This document shows positions 1-5,706 of a stretch of 7,518 nt of DNA, in pieces. The notes beneath the pieces were generated by a model. It was not told the DNA's origin. It saw nothing but the letters and a program-made list of their open reading frames with translations, and made no database searches. The DNA is taken from positions 1 to 7,518 of the forward strand of contig DJEI01000032.1 of NCBI GenBank assembly GCA_002431865.1, given 5' to 3'. The translations under genes were made by a program, and so were the position numbers. Every line of letters starts with the position of its first letter. Positions within the stretch are counted from its first letter, which is position 1. The DNA is from Lachnospiraceae bacterium UBA5902 (GTDB taxonomy: Bacteria; Bacillota; Clostridia; Lachnospirales; Lachnospiraceae).

Positions 1-584
1 CGGGTATACTGCGGATATTCCAGAAGTCCATCATAGAAGCTTTCATACACAGCACTCTCATCACTGCCAAGCACGCCCGGCACGAGACGGCTTGTCGCAT
101 CAACGATCATCATCGCCGGAAGCTCTCCACCTGTCAGCACGAAGTCTCCAATCGACACATAATCCGTCACAATCATCTCCAGCACGCGCTCATCAATACC
201 CTCATAATGTCCACACAAAAGCACGAGATCTTCTTCCTTCGCGTACTCTTGTGCCATAGACTGTTTAAATGGCTGCCCCTGCGGCGTCATATAAAGCACC
301 CGCACCTTCTTGTCCTGCGCAGGCGTTCCATCTTTTGCCTTGCGTGCCGCGATCTGTGCAAGTACATGCTGATATGCATCATACACAGGTCCCGGCTGCA
401 TCAGCATGCCCGCACCGCCACCATAAGTATAATCATCAACATGTCCATACCGGTTGCCCGCGAAATCACGGATATTCACAGCGTTTACGCCAATTAGTCC
501 CTTTTCAATTGCCTTGCCGGTGATGCTCTCATTTAAACCACCAAGCACCATCTCCGGAAATAATGTCATAATATGAAAATTCAT
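1..584 (-). CDS. trmD: tRNA (guanine-N1-)-methyltransferase TrmD, C-terminus cut off by the window edge
   Basis: TrmD methylates N1 of G37 in tRNAs with G36 using S-adenosylmethionine, which prevents +1 frameshifting; it is a cytoplasmic SPOUT-class dimer with a trefoil knot. About 194 residues are visible of a usual ~240. Seen in translation: N-terminus [12 protein letters not shown], the glycine motif GGGAGM (55-60), [11 protein letters not shown] (124-134) and [15 protein letters not shown] (144-158), the last two in the knot and cofactor site, then LLEYPQYTR at the window edge. Arg166 matches the E. coli Arg154 position. The position matching E. coli Asp169 reads Glu (ESF instead of DSF). 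About ten extra residues precede the CGHYEG motif relative to E. coli. The ATG at 584 follows a GGAGG site with 7 nt spacing and lies 17 nt after rimM, so it is last or next to last in the operon; rplS often follows. Identity is very secure. Confidence 0.97.
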   Translation of the reverse strand, partial: MNFHIMTLFPEMVLGGLNESITGKAIEKGLIGVNAVNIRDFAGNRYGHVDDYTYGGGAGMLMQPGPVYDAYQHVLAQIAARKAKDGTPAQDKKVRVLYMTPQGQPFKQSMAQEYAKEEDLVLLCGHYEGIDERVLEMIVTDYVSIGDFVLTGGELPAMMIVDATSRLVPGVLGSDESAVYESFYDGLLEYPQYT

Positions 585-601
585 ATCTGCCTCCGATATC
601 G

Positions 602-1114
602 TTAGTCCAGCAATCCATTCAACATGTGAACAACGATCTTTTTTTCTTCCGCATTGATGTCCAGCACACAGTCCTTAATAACCGGAAGCAACACTTCCCT
701 GCCACTCTCCATCTTCACGACAAATACATCATTCGCACCCGTCTGCATCACATCTACCAAAGTTCCAAGCCTTTTACCATTGTCCTCGAACACTTCCGAA
801 TCAATCACATCCGCAATGTAAAACTCGTCCTCTTCGAGTGGAACCGCATTTTCCCGTGTTACATACAGCTCACAGCCCTTAAATTTTTCTATTTCATTTA
901 TATCATTAAATTCCGAAAAAGAAAGAATCACCATATTCTTAAAGAATTTACATGATTTTTTCTCTACTGGTACATCGCCACTTTTTGTACGGATAAAACA
1001 GTTTTTCAGCTTCTTAAACCGTGCCGGATCATCAGTCGTTGGAAATACCTTAACCTCGCCCTTCAATCCATGTGTCGACGTGATAACGCCAATTCGAAAC
1101 ATATCTTCGCTCAT
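602..1114 (-). CDS. rimM: Ribosome maturation factor RimM
   Basis: RimM binds ribosomal protein S19 and the 30S head and helps late 30S assembly and 16S rRNA processing. The 170-residue protein has the usual two-barrel layout. The N-terminal RimM barrel starts with [18 protein letters not shown] (6-23), the family signature. A C-terminal PRC barrel begins at [10 protein letters not shown] (96-105) and includes [17 protein letters not shown] (117-133) and [12 protein letters not shown] (142-153). I chose the ATG at 1114 because GGAGGAATTT directly precedes it and the family signature begins a few residues later. The frame is open up to 1168, but that extension would translate an intergenic hairpin and has no family match. 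The gene sits between khpA and trmD; rimM-trmD pairing is nearly universal in bacteria. Expression may be tuned by the stem-loop just upstream. Confidence 0.97.
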   Translation of the reverse strand: MSEDMFRIGVITSTHGLKGEVKVFPTTDDPARFKKLKNCFIRTKSGDVPVEKKSCKFFKNMVILSFSEFNDINEIEKFKGCELYVTRENAVPLEEDEFYIADVIDSEVFEDNGKRLGTLVDVMQTGANDVFVVKMESGREVLLPVIKDCVLDINAEEKKIVVHMLNGLLD

Positions 1115-1136
1115 AAATTCCTCCGATAAAGTAATA

Positions 1137-1164
1137 ATTCCCGATGCCTTCTGGCACCGGGAAT
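1137..1164 (-). promoter_or_regulatory. 12-bp stem-loop in the khpA-rimM gap
   Basis: Positions 1137-1148 and 1153-1164 pair over 12 bp, with one G-U wobble in the minus-strand transcript, around a four-base AGAA loop. The stem is GC-rich in the middle and starts 7 nt after the khpA stop codon. The downstream tract UAUUACUUUAUC is only moderately U-rich, so a full terminator is doubtful. A partial terminator, a 3'-end stabiliser for the upstream genes or an mRNA processing site is more likely. The rimM ribosome binding site follows about 13 nt downstream and is not inside the stem. The structure is seen directly; its function is inferred. Confidence 0.6.
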
Positions 1165-1171
1165 CCAAGAA

Positions 1172-1399
1172 TTATTTGATGTCTACAATTACCTTTTTAT
1201 CACCCTTTGATGCAGCCGCCTTCACAACAGTACGAATGGACTTAGCGATACGGCCCTGTTTGCCGATCACCTTACCCATATCATCTCCTGCAACGTTCAG
1301 TTCGATTGTTATGGTATCTCCATCGATTGTCTCTTTTACAACAACTTCATCCGGATAATCAACGAGGGATTTTGCAATCAGTTCTACTAATTCCTTCAT
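1172..1399 (-). CDS. khpA: KH-domain RNA-binding protein KhpA (YlqC)
   Basis: KhpA is a small cytoplasmic RNA-binding protein that in Firmicutes partners with KhpB (Jag/EloR) and affects cell elongation and small-RNA biology. The 75-residue product is essentially a single KH domain, with the diagnostic GxxG loop as GKQG (46-49) in GKVIGKQGRIAKSIR (42-56). The expected order of helix, strand and basic patch is visible, and the C-terminus KKVIVDIK forms the last strand. The frame can be opened nine bases further to a GTG at 1408, but that GTG is part of the Shine-Dalgarno sequence GGGAGGTG, which is correctly spaced (6 nt) from the ATG at 1399. The family N-terminus MKELVE also fits this start. 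The gene sits 27 nt after rpsP, its standard position in Gram-positive bacteria. Length and motif leave little doubt. Confidence 0.95.
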   Translation of the reverse strand: MKELVELIAKSLVDYPDEVVVKETIDGDTITIELNVAGDDMGKVIGKQGRIAKSIRTVVKAAASKGDKKVIVDIK

Positions 1400-1426
1400 A
1401 ACCTGCACCTCCCTTGCACATCAGTC

Positions 1427-1672
1427 TTACTTCTCGATACCTGCCTGCTTCAAAAGCTTAGCAACTGTCTCAGTAGGCTGAGCACCATCTGCAAGCCACT
1501 TCTTAGCTGCATCAGAGTCGATCTTTACAGATGCTGGCTCCTGATTTGGATCATAGGTTCCGATCTCATCGATGAATCTACCATCTCTTGGTGATCTGGA
1601 ATCAGCTACTACAACTCTATAAAAAGGATGCTTCTTATATCCCATTCTTCTTAATCTGATTTTAACTGCCAT
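1427..1672 (-). CDS. rpsP: 30S ribosomal protein S16
   Basis: S16 is a primary or secondary binding protein of the 5' domain of 16S rRNA and is needed for 30S assembly. The 81-residue product is of typical length and starts with the family signature [20 protein letters not shown] (1-20), followed by [20 protein letters not shown] (23-42), an almost canonical S16 sequence. The C-terminal helix [21 protein letters not shown] (59-79) is also standard. The start is the ATG at 1672, preceded by AAGGAGGTGA with 8 nt spacing. A GTG four codons upstream is part of that binding site and is rejected. The gene lies between ffh and khpA; the 62-nt gap to ffh is the longest in the operon and holds an AT-rich stem-loop and a possible weak promoter. 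Confidence 0.98.
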   Translation of the reverse strand: MAVKIRLRRMGYKKHPFYRVVVADSRSPRDGRFIDEIGTYDPNQEPASVKIDSDAAKKWLADGAQPTETVAKLLKQAGIEK

Positions 1673-1702
1673 GTCAAATTTCACCTCCTTAAAAATCTTT
1701 CG

Positions 1703-1731
1703 TCTATATATAATAGTTTTACTATTATCAA
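1703..1731 (-). promoter_or_regulatory. Possible weak internal sigma-A promoter before rpsP
   Basis: In the ffh-rpsP gap the minus strand reads TTGATA (1731-1726), a 17-bp spacer, then TATAGA (1708-1703). The -35 is close to consensus and the -10 matches at four of six positions. Transcription would start about 25 nt upstream of the rpsP start codon and leave its ribosome binding site intact. An extra promoter for the ribosomal-protein part of the operon would make sense, but AT-rich DNA readily yields such matches by chance. Confidence 0.3.
1710..1728 (-). other. AT-rich 8-bp stem-loop in the ffh-rpsP gap
   Basis: Positions 1710-1717 and 1721-1728 are perfect inverted repeats (ATAATAGT / ACTATTAT) around a three-base AAA loop, just after the ffh stop codon. 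No U-run follows in the minus-strand transcript, so it is not an intrinsic terminator. It could protect the 3' end of a processed ylxM-ffh message, or be incidental in AT-rich spacer. It overlaps the spacer of the possible rpsP promoter. Confidence 0.4.
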
Positions 1732-1734
1732 AAA

Positions 1735-3081
1735 TTAGAATCCAAACGGAAGCTTGAATCCGCCGCGGCGTTTGCCACCCATCATACCGGACATCTGCTT
1801 CATCATCTTCTTGGACTGTTCAAACTGCTTGATCAGTTTGTTTACCTCGCTGATCGGAACGCCTGCCCCATCTGCAATTCGCTTCTTCCTGCTCGGATTG
1901 ATGATCTCCGGATGCGAACGTTCCTGCTTCGTCATTGACAGGATGATTGCTTTGGGCATATTCATCGCATTGTCATCAATCTCCAGATTCTGGAGCTGTT
2001 TTTTATTTCCAAATCCAGGCAGCATCTTCAGGATATCATTCATGCCACCCATCTTTTCCATCTGTTCCATCTGATCAAGGAAATCATTGAAATCAAAGGA
2101 AGCCTTCTTAAACTTCTCTTCCATCTCCTTGGCTTTTTCCTCATCAATCGCAGACTGTGCTTTCTCGATCAGGCTTTCCACATCGCCCATACCGAGAATC
2201 CGGCTCGCCATACGATCTGGATAAAACTGTTCCAGATCCGTAAGCTTCTCGCCCATACCTGCATACAGGATTGGCTTTCCGGTTACTGCCTTGATAGAAA
2301 GTGCCGCACCACCACGGGTATCACCATCGAGTTTTGTCAGGATCACACCGTCAATTCCAATCTTATCATTAAATGCTGTTGCTACATTGACCGCATCCTG
2401 ACCGGTCATCGCATCGACCGTCAGAATCGTATATGTTACATCCAGATTTTCCTTAATCTCCGCCAGCTCGTTCATCATATCTTCATCGACATGCAGACGG
2501 CCTGCGGTATCGAGAAATACAAGATTGATATCATTCTTTGCGGCATGCTCAACCGCAGCCTTCGCAATATTTACCGGCTTATGTCCGTCTCCCATCGAAA
2601 ATACCGGGACACCAACCTTCTCACCATTGATCTCCAACTGCTTGATTGCCGCCGGACGATACACGTCACAGGCAACTAACAGTGGCTTTTTACCCTTATT
2701 CTTAAACTTGCCTGCAAGCTTTGCAACGGTTGTTGTCTTACCTGCACCCTGCAGACCACACATCATCACAATCGTGATTTCATTCGATGGCAGAAGTTTC
2801 AACTCTGTTGTCTCGGAGCCCATCAGCTTGTCCATCTCTTCTTTTACGATCTTGATTACCATCTGTCCCGGATTTAATCCCTTTAAGACTTCCTCACCGA
2901 CCGCGCGTTCACTGACGGAATTGATAAACTGTTTTACGACCTTGAAGTTTACGTCTGCCTCCAACAGCGCACGCTTTACTTCCTTCATCGCTTCTTTTAC
3001 ATCCGCTTCCGTAATGGTTCCTTTGCTTCTCAGCTTCCGGAACACGTTTTGCAATTTGTCTGTTAAACTGTCAAACGCCAT
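1735..3081 (-). CDS. ffh: Signal recognition particle GTPase Ffh (SRP54)
   Basis: Ffh binds 4.5S/6S SRP RNA and signal peptides of nascent chains and delivers ribosomes to FtsY at the membrane. The 448-residue protein has the N domain (1-~95), the G domain with P-loop GLQGAGKT (109-116), DVYRPAA (139-145), DTAGR (191-195) and TKLDGD (249-254), and a methionine-rich M domain. The M domain carries the RNA-binding helix-turn-helix [20 protein letters not shown] (397-416), then [13 protein letters not shown] and a short basic tail ending FKLPFGF. All GTPase motifs are intact. The start at 3081 follows GGGAGGAG with 4 nt spacing and gives the family N-terminus [17 protein letters not shown]; an upstream ATG at 3105 adds eight unrelated residues and is rejected. 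ylxM precedes it by 35 nt. It is very likely essential. Confidence 0.99.
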   Translation of the reverse strand: MAFDSLTDKLQNVFRKLRSKGTITEADVKEAMKEVKRALLEADVNFKVVKQFINSVSERAVGEEVLKGLNPGQMVIKIVKEEMDKLMGSETTELKLLPSNEITIVMMCGLQGAGKTTTVAKLAGKFKNKGKKPLLVACDVYRPAAIKQLEINGEKVGVPVFSMGDGHKPVNIAKAAVEHAAKNDINLVFLDTAGRLHVDEDMMNELAEIKENLDVTYTILTVDAMTGQDAVNVATAFNDKIGIDGVILTKLDGDTRGGAALSIKAVTGKPILYAGMGEKLTDLEQFYPDRMASRILGMGDVESLIEKAQSAIDEEKAKEMEEKFKKASFDFNDFLDQMEQMEKMGGMNDILKMLPGFGNKKQLQNLEIDDNAMNMPKAIILSMTKQERSHPEIINPSRKKRIADGAGVPISEVNKLIKQFEQSKKMMKQMSGMMGGKRRGGFKLPFGF

Positions 3082-3116
3082 GCGTCTCCTCCCAAACAAA
3101 ATCAAACATCCAACTG

Positions 3117-3473
3117 TTAAAAATCATCCAGCAGCCCAGTAAGATTCGTGTCAATATCCGCAAACGCTCCGTCCAGCGTCGGGTTCTCATTGCGTTCCCG
3201 CAATGCCTGAATCTCCGTCTGTATCGTGGCTACCTTCTCTCTGGCATTCTCAAACTTTTCCACTAATTTCAGTTTTTTCTCAAAGTCCTCCAGCTTCTTA
3301 TCACATCGCTTCATCATATCAAACACGCCTTGTCTGGAGATTCCGTATTCCCTTGCCAGTTCCGAATAGGACAGGTCATTCATAACAACATCTTCGTATA
3401 TACTTTTCTGTGTCTGCGTCAACAGCTCTCCATAAAAATCATAGAGCAATGACTGACGTACAAACTTCTCCAT
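3117..3473 (-). CDS. ylxM: YlxM/p13 family SRP-associated helix-turn-helix protein
   Basis: YlxM proteins are small helix-turn-helix proteins encoded just before ffh in Gram-positive bacteria; in streptococci the protein is reported to interact with the SRP. The 118-residue product begins [20 protein letters not shown] (1-20), the family signature, followed by a sigma-70 region-4-like helix-turn-helix, [20 protein letters not shown] (34-53). A charged, probably coiled-coil stretch spans about 55-95, and the tail is acidic. The frame has an earlier ATG at 3500, but the promoter predicts a transcript start near 3509, leaving only ~9 nt and no ribosome binding site before that ATG. The ATG at 3473 has AGGTGAT about 4-6 nt upstream and matches relatives. 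It is the first gene of the operon; ftsY, which often lies nearby, is not in this window. Confidence 0.93.
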   Translation of the reverse strand: MEKFVRQSLLYDFYGELLTQTQKSIYEDVVMNDLSYSELAREYGISRQGVFDMMKRCDKKLEDFEKKLKLVEKFENAREKVATIQTEIQALRERNENPTLDGAFADIDTNLTGLLDDF

Positions 3474-3515
3474 CTGAATCACCTGTAAAGTATTTTTCAT
3501 TTACAAACCTTTTGC

Positions 3516-3544
3516 ATCATACATGGTTTTCTCCTGATTGTCAA
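3516..3544 (-). promoter_or_regulatory. Sigma-A promoter of the ylxM-ffh-rpsP-khpA-rimM-trmD operon
   Basis: The minus strand has a perfect -35 TTGACA (3544-3539), a 17-bp spacer and a -10 TATGAT (3521-3516) with one mismatch to consensus. The predicted transcript start is about 3508-3509, some 36 nt before the chosen ylxM start. It is the strongest promoter in the window and suits housekeeping translation genes. It also settles the ylxM start, because the upstream ATG at 3500 would be almost leaderless. Confidence 0.88.
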
Positions 3545-3579
3545 GTGTTTTTTCTTAACATGGATAATTTTTTATTTAC

Positions 3580-3606
3580 ATAATTTTCCGCATTTTTTCA
3601 TATATT
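3580..3606 (+). promoter_or_regulatory. Possible sporulation-type (sigma-E/K) promoter of the SpoIID-like gene
   Basis: The plus strand has ATA (3580-3582), 16 bp, then CATATATT (3599-3606), which fits the mother-cell sigma pattern ATA-N16-18-CATAnnnT known from Bacillus and Clostridia. A start near 3613 would give a ~22-nt leader containing AAGG (3623-3626) before the ATG at 3635. A sigma-A reading (TTTACA at 3575 with TATATT at 3601) needs an unfavourable 20-bp spacer. The DNA is AT-rich, so chance is a real possibility, but the SpoIID-like product makes a sporulation sigma factor attractive. Confidence 0.4.
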
Positions 3607-3634
3607 ATATGGACGAAAAATCAAGGTATCTCAT

Positions 3635-4885
3635 ATGGATCAATATTCTAGTGATACAGGAAATCTAAATGTCATAGTCACAGACACCGACAGCTACTCT
3701 CCGCTTTCTTCTGCCACCATCGAAATCGCAAACACCGGGGAACCGAACCGGATCTTAGAATCCGTCAACACAGACCGAAATGGGCAGACCGGAAATATCG
3801 AGCTTTCGGCGCCACCACTCGAATACAGCATGGAGCCAACTGACAACCAGCCCTATTCCGAGTACAATGTAAAAATCTCTGCCCCCGGCTATCAGGAGGA
3901 AATTGTCTCCGGCGTCCAGATCTTCTCCGGTGAAAATGGATTGCAGTCCATCGTATTGCAGCCTTCCGAGCAGACACCCGACTATGTCTATAACCCGATC
4001 GTCATCGGCGGACACACGCTCTGGGAATACTATCCACCGAAAATCGCCGAGCCTGAGATCAAGCCTTTATCCGAAAGCGGTGAGATCGTCCTCTCGCGTG
4101 TCGTCGTCCCGGAAACAATCGTCGTGCACGACGGTGTCCCCGGTGACTCCACCGCCACTGATTATTATGTTCCGTATATCGACTATATCAAAAATGTTGC
4201 CTGCTGTGAGATCTACTCCACATGGCCGGAAAGCACGATTGAAGCAAACCTTCTGGCAATCATGTCCTTTACTTTGAACCGGGTGTATACGGAATGGTAC
4301 CGGAACAAAGGTTATAATTTCACAATTACATCCTCCACCGCTTACGATCACAAATGGATCTATGGTAAAACCATTTACGAAAATATCTCGCAGATCGCTG
4401 ACCGGCTCTACAACCGCTATCTCGCCCGTCCAAATGTCAAGCAGCCGATTCTCACACAATACTGTGACGGCAAGCGTGTCTCCTGTCCAAACTGGATGAC
4501 GCAGTGGGGTTCCAAAGCACTCGGCGATGATGGTTTTTCTGCGATTGATATCATCCACTATTATTATGGATCCGATATGTATATCAATGAGGCTGAAATT
4601 GTTTCCGGAATCCCATCCTCCTATCCCGGCTATGATCTGACGATCGGAAGCTCCGGCGAACCGGTAATCACGATTCAGGAGCAGTTAAACCGTATTGCGC
4701 AGAATTACCCGGCGATTCCGACTGTTACAGTCGATGGCATCTTCGGCTCCGCAACTGCAGAATCTGTGCGTGCCTTTCAGTCCATTTTTAATCTTCCAGT
4801 AAGCGGAATTGTCGATTTTCCAACGTGGTATAAGATCTCCCAGATCTATGTCGGTGTCTCGAAAATCGGAGAAAATATACGGTGA
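3635..4885 (+). CDS. Divergent SpoIID-like protein with C-terminal peptidoglycan-binding domain
   Basis: The likely role is binding or cutting spore or cell-wall peptidoglycan; no experimental function is known to me. Three parts can be read. Residues ~10-110 look like a carboxypeptidase-regulatory or transthyretin-type beta-sandwich (LNVIVTDTDSYSPLSSATIEI, then YNVKISAPGYQ). Residues ~178-316 resemble SpoIID: YVPYIDYIKNVACCEIYSTW contains Glu192 where the SpoIID catalytic Glu sits, and WMTQWGSKALGDDGFS (287-302) with IIHYYYG (306-312) matches the SpoIID SQWGA...G...ILxxYYxG signature. Residues ~332-404 are a PG_binding_1 domain with VDGIFGSATAESVRAFQ (366-382). Cys277 and Cys284 could be a metal pair. 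No signal peptide or membrane segment precedes the first domain, so it is probably made in the mother cell or leaves by another route. The start has a weak AAGG site; no in-frame upstream ATG competes. It is divergent from the ylxM operon. Confidence 0.8.
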   Translation: MDQYSSDTGNLNVIVTDTDSYSPLSSATIEIANTGEPNRILESVNTDRNGQTGNIELSAPPLEYSMEPTDNQPYSEYNVKISAPGYQEEIVSGVQIFSGENGLQSIVLQPSEQTPDYVYNPIVIGGHTLWEYYPPKIAEPEIKPLSESGEIVLSRVVVPETIVVHDGVPGDSTATDYYVPYIDYIKNVACCEIYSTWPESTIEANLLAIMSFTLNRVYTEWYRNKGYNFTITSSTAYDHKWIYGKTIYENISQIADRLYNRYLARPNVKQPILTQYCDGKRVSCPNWMTQWGSKALGDDGFSAIDIIHYYYGSDMYINEAEIVSGIPSSYPGYDLTIGSSGEPVITIQEQLNRIAQNYPAIPTVTVDGIFGSATAESVRAFQSIFNLPVSGIVDFPTWYKISQIYVGVSKIGENIR

Positions 4886-4911
4886 ATTTTCTGTGTATTG
4901 TGCTACTTTGC

Positions 4912-4940
4912 TTGCATAAATCCCGTATACCATTTATAAT
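4912..4940 (+). promoter_or_regulatory. Sigma-A promoter of the OPRT-like gene
   Basis: TTGCAT (4912-4917), a 17-bp spacer and a perfect TATAAT (4935-4940) lie in the 93-nt gap after the SpoIID-like gene. The expected transcript start is near 4947, giving a ~32-nt leader with AGGAGG (4963-4968) 10 nt before the ATG. No intrinsic terminator is visible between the SpoIID-like stop codon and this promoter, so readthrough from upstream is also possible. Confidence 0.7.
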
Positions 4941-4978
4941 ATCAGTATGTCATAAAACGCACAGGAGGGGTACTATTT

Positions 4979-5623
4979 ATGGAAAACACAAATACATTCA
5001 AGGTACAGTCTACATCCAGCAACTTAATCTCACTGAATGTAACACCTGGTCACTACGCAACATCTTCTTCCCATATCAACTACTATATTGATATGACGAG
5101 TCTGAAAAGCCGTCGGAGCGAAGCACATGCCGCTGCCAAAGTACTGGCTACCCGCTACGCTGCTACAACGATCATTGATACGATCGTCTGCCTGGACGGT
5201 ACGAATGTGATCGGTGCTTATCTCGCAGATGAACTTCTTAACACAGGTATCTTATCTGCAAACCTGCACAATACCGCATATATCATTTCCCCGGAGCAGC
5301 ACTCTGGCGGACAGCTTATTTTCCGTGAGAATTATCTTTCCATGATTAAAGGCAAGCATGTCCTTGTATTGCTGGCAACTGCTACAACCGGAAAGACCTT
5401 GCAGACTGCTCTCGAATGTATCGAATATTACGGTGGTGAAGTCGTTGGTGTATCTTCGATCTTCTCTGCTGCCGATGAAATCCACGGCGAACAGATCAAC
5501 ACCATCTTCCGTACCGAGGATATCCCGAATTACGAGACACACTCTGCGGCTGACTGCCCACTCTGCAAAGCCGGCATCCCAATCAAGGGAATCATCAACA
5601 GTCACGGATATTCTTCTCTGTAA
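4979..5623 (+). CDS. Orotate phosphoribosyltransferase-like protein with altered PRPP loop
   Basis: The 214-residue protein has a type I phosphoribosyltransferase layout. The N-terminal HINYYIDMTSL (32-42) recalls the substrate-side hood of orotate phosphoribosyltransferases. DGTNVIGAYLADEL (73-86) is the next core segment. HVLVLLATATTGKTLQTALE (127-146) sits at the PRPP-binding loop, and the C-terminus has CPLCKAGIPI (193-202), also seen in Thermus-type PyrE. The acidic pair normally preceding xxTTG (DD or ED) is replaced by Leu132-Ala133, although TTGKT is kept. PRPP binding or catalysis may therefore be weakened or lost, so I give no pyrE symbol. It has its own sigma-A promoter, a strong AGGAGG site and a strong terminator, so it looks like a single-gene, probably cytoplasmic, unit. 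It may be a regulatory or nucleotide-sensing homologue, or a true enzyme with unusual metal binding. No pyrimidine genes are nearby. Confidence 0.75.
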   Translation: MENTNTFKVQSTSSNLISLNVTPGHYATSSSHINYYIDMTSLKSRRSEAHAAAKVLATRYAATTIIDTIVCLDGTNVIGAYLADELLNTGILSANLHNTAYIISPEQHSGGQLIFRENYLSMIKGKHVLVLLATATTGKTLQTALECIEYYGGEVVGVSSIFSAADEIHGEQINTIFRTEDIPNYETHSAADCPLCKAGIPIKGIINSHGYSSL

Positions 5624-5651
5624 GGATTGATTTTCCAAATCGAAAAGTAAT

Positions 5652-5703
5652 AAAAACTCCCTATTCAGAATATATTATACTAATTCTGAACAGGGAGTTT
5701 TTT
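5652..5703 (+). terminator. Strong intrinsic terminator after the OPRT-like gene
   Basis: Positions 5652-5662 pair with 5692-5702 (11 bp), then one A-C mismatch (5663/5691), then 5664-5671 pair with 5683-5690 (8 bp), leaving an 11-nt AT-rich loop. The GC core is CTCCCT/AGGGAG, followed by a six-T run (5698-5703). The A-run at 5652-5656 gives a matching U-tract on the other strand, so it could work in both directions. It begins 28 nt after the OPRT-like stop codon. The next start codon lies only 3 nt after the T-run. Confidence 0.9.
5692..5697 (+). promoter_or_regulatory. Ribosome binding site embedded in the terminator 3' arm
   Basis: AGGGAG at 5692-5697 is the only Shine-Dalgarno-like sequence before the ATG at 5707, with 9 nt spacing. 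It is fully paired with CTCCCT (5657-5662) in the terminator stem. Any transcript that reads through from upstream would carry this site sequestered, whereas a transcript starting inside the loop would carry it free. A -10-like TATACT (5676-5681) lies in the loop, but I see no good -35. Confidence 0.6.
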
Positions 5704-5706
5704 ATT

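Noticed and set aside
207..523. Two overlapping plus-strand open frames over the trmD region
   Set aside because: The minus strand encodes a nearly canonical TrmD here across the whole interval.
1115..1168. N-terminal extension of RimM (18 residues)
   Set aside because: It would translate the intergenic hairpin; GGAGGAATTT points to the ATG at 1114, and the family begins there.
3082..3105. N-terminal extension of Ffh (eight residues)
   Set aside because: The Shine-Dalgarno sequence GGGAGGAG lies within it and directs initiation at 3081, which gives the conserved N-terminus.
2525..3142. 205-codon open frame on the plus strand
   Set aside because: It lies antisense to ffh, whose GTPase motifs are complete; its product is low-complexity Ser/Thr/Phe-rich with no recognisable domain, and it has no ribosome binding site that I can see.
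4067..4558. 163-codon open frame on the minus strand inside the SpoIID-like gene
   Set aside because: The plus-strand frame has clear SpoIID-like and peptidoglycan-binding motifs; the antisense product matches nothing I know and appears to be a by-product of codon bias.
4876..4929. Inverted repeat TATACGG / CCGTATA, about 40 nt apart, around the end of the SpoIID-like gene
   Set aside because: The arms are short (7 bp), the loop is long and no T-run follows, so it is neither a convincing terminator nor a clear operator.
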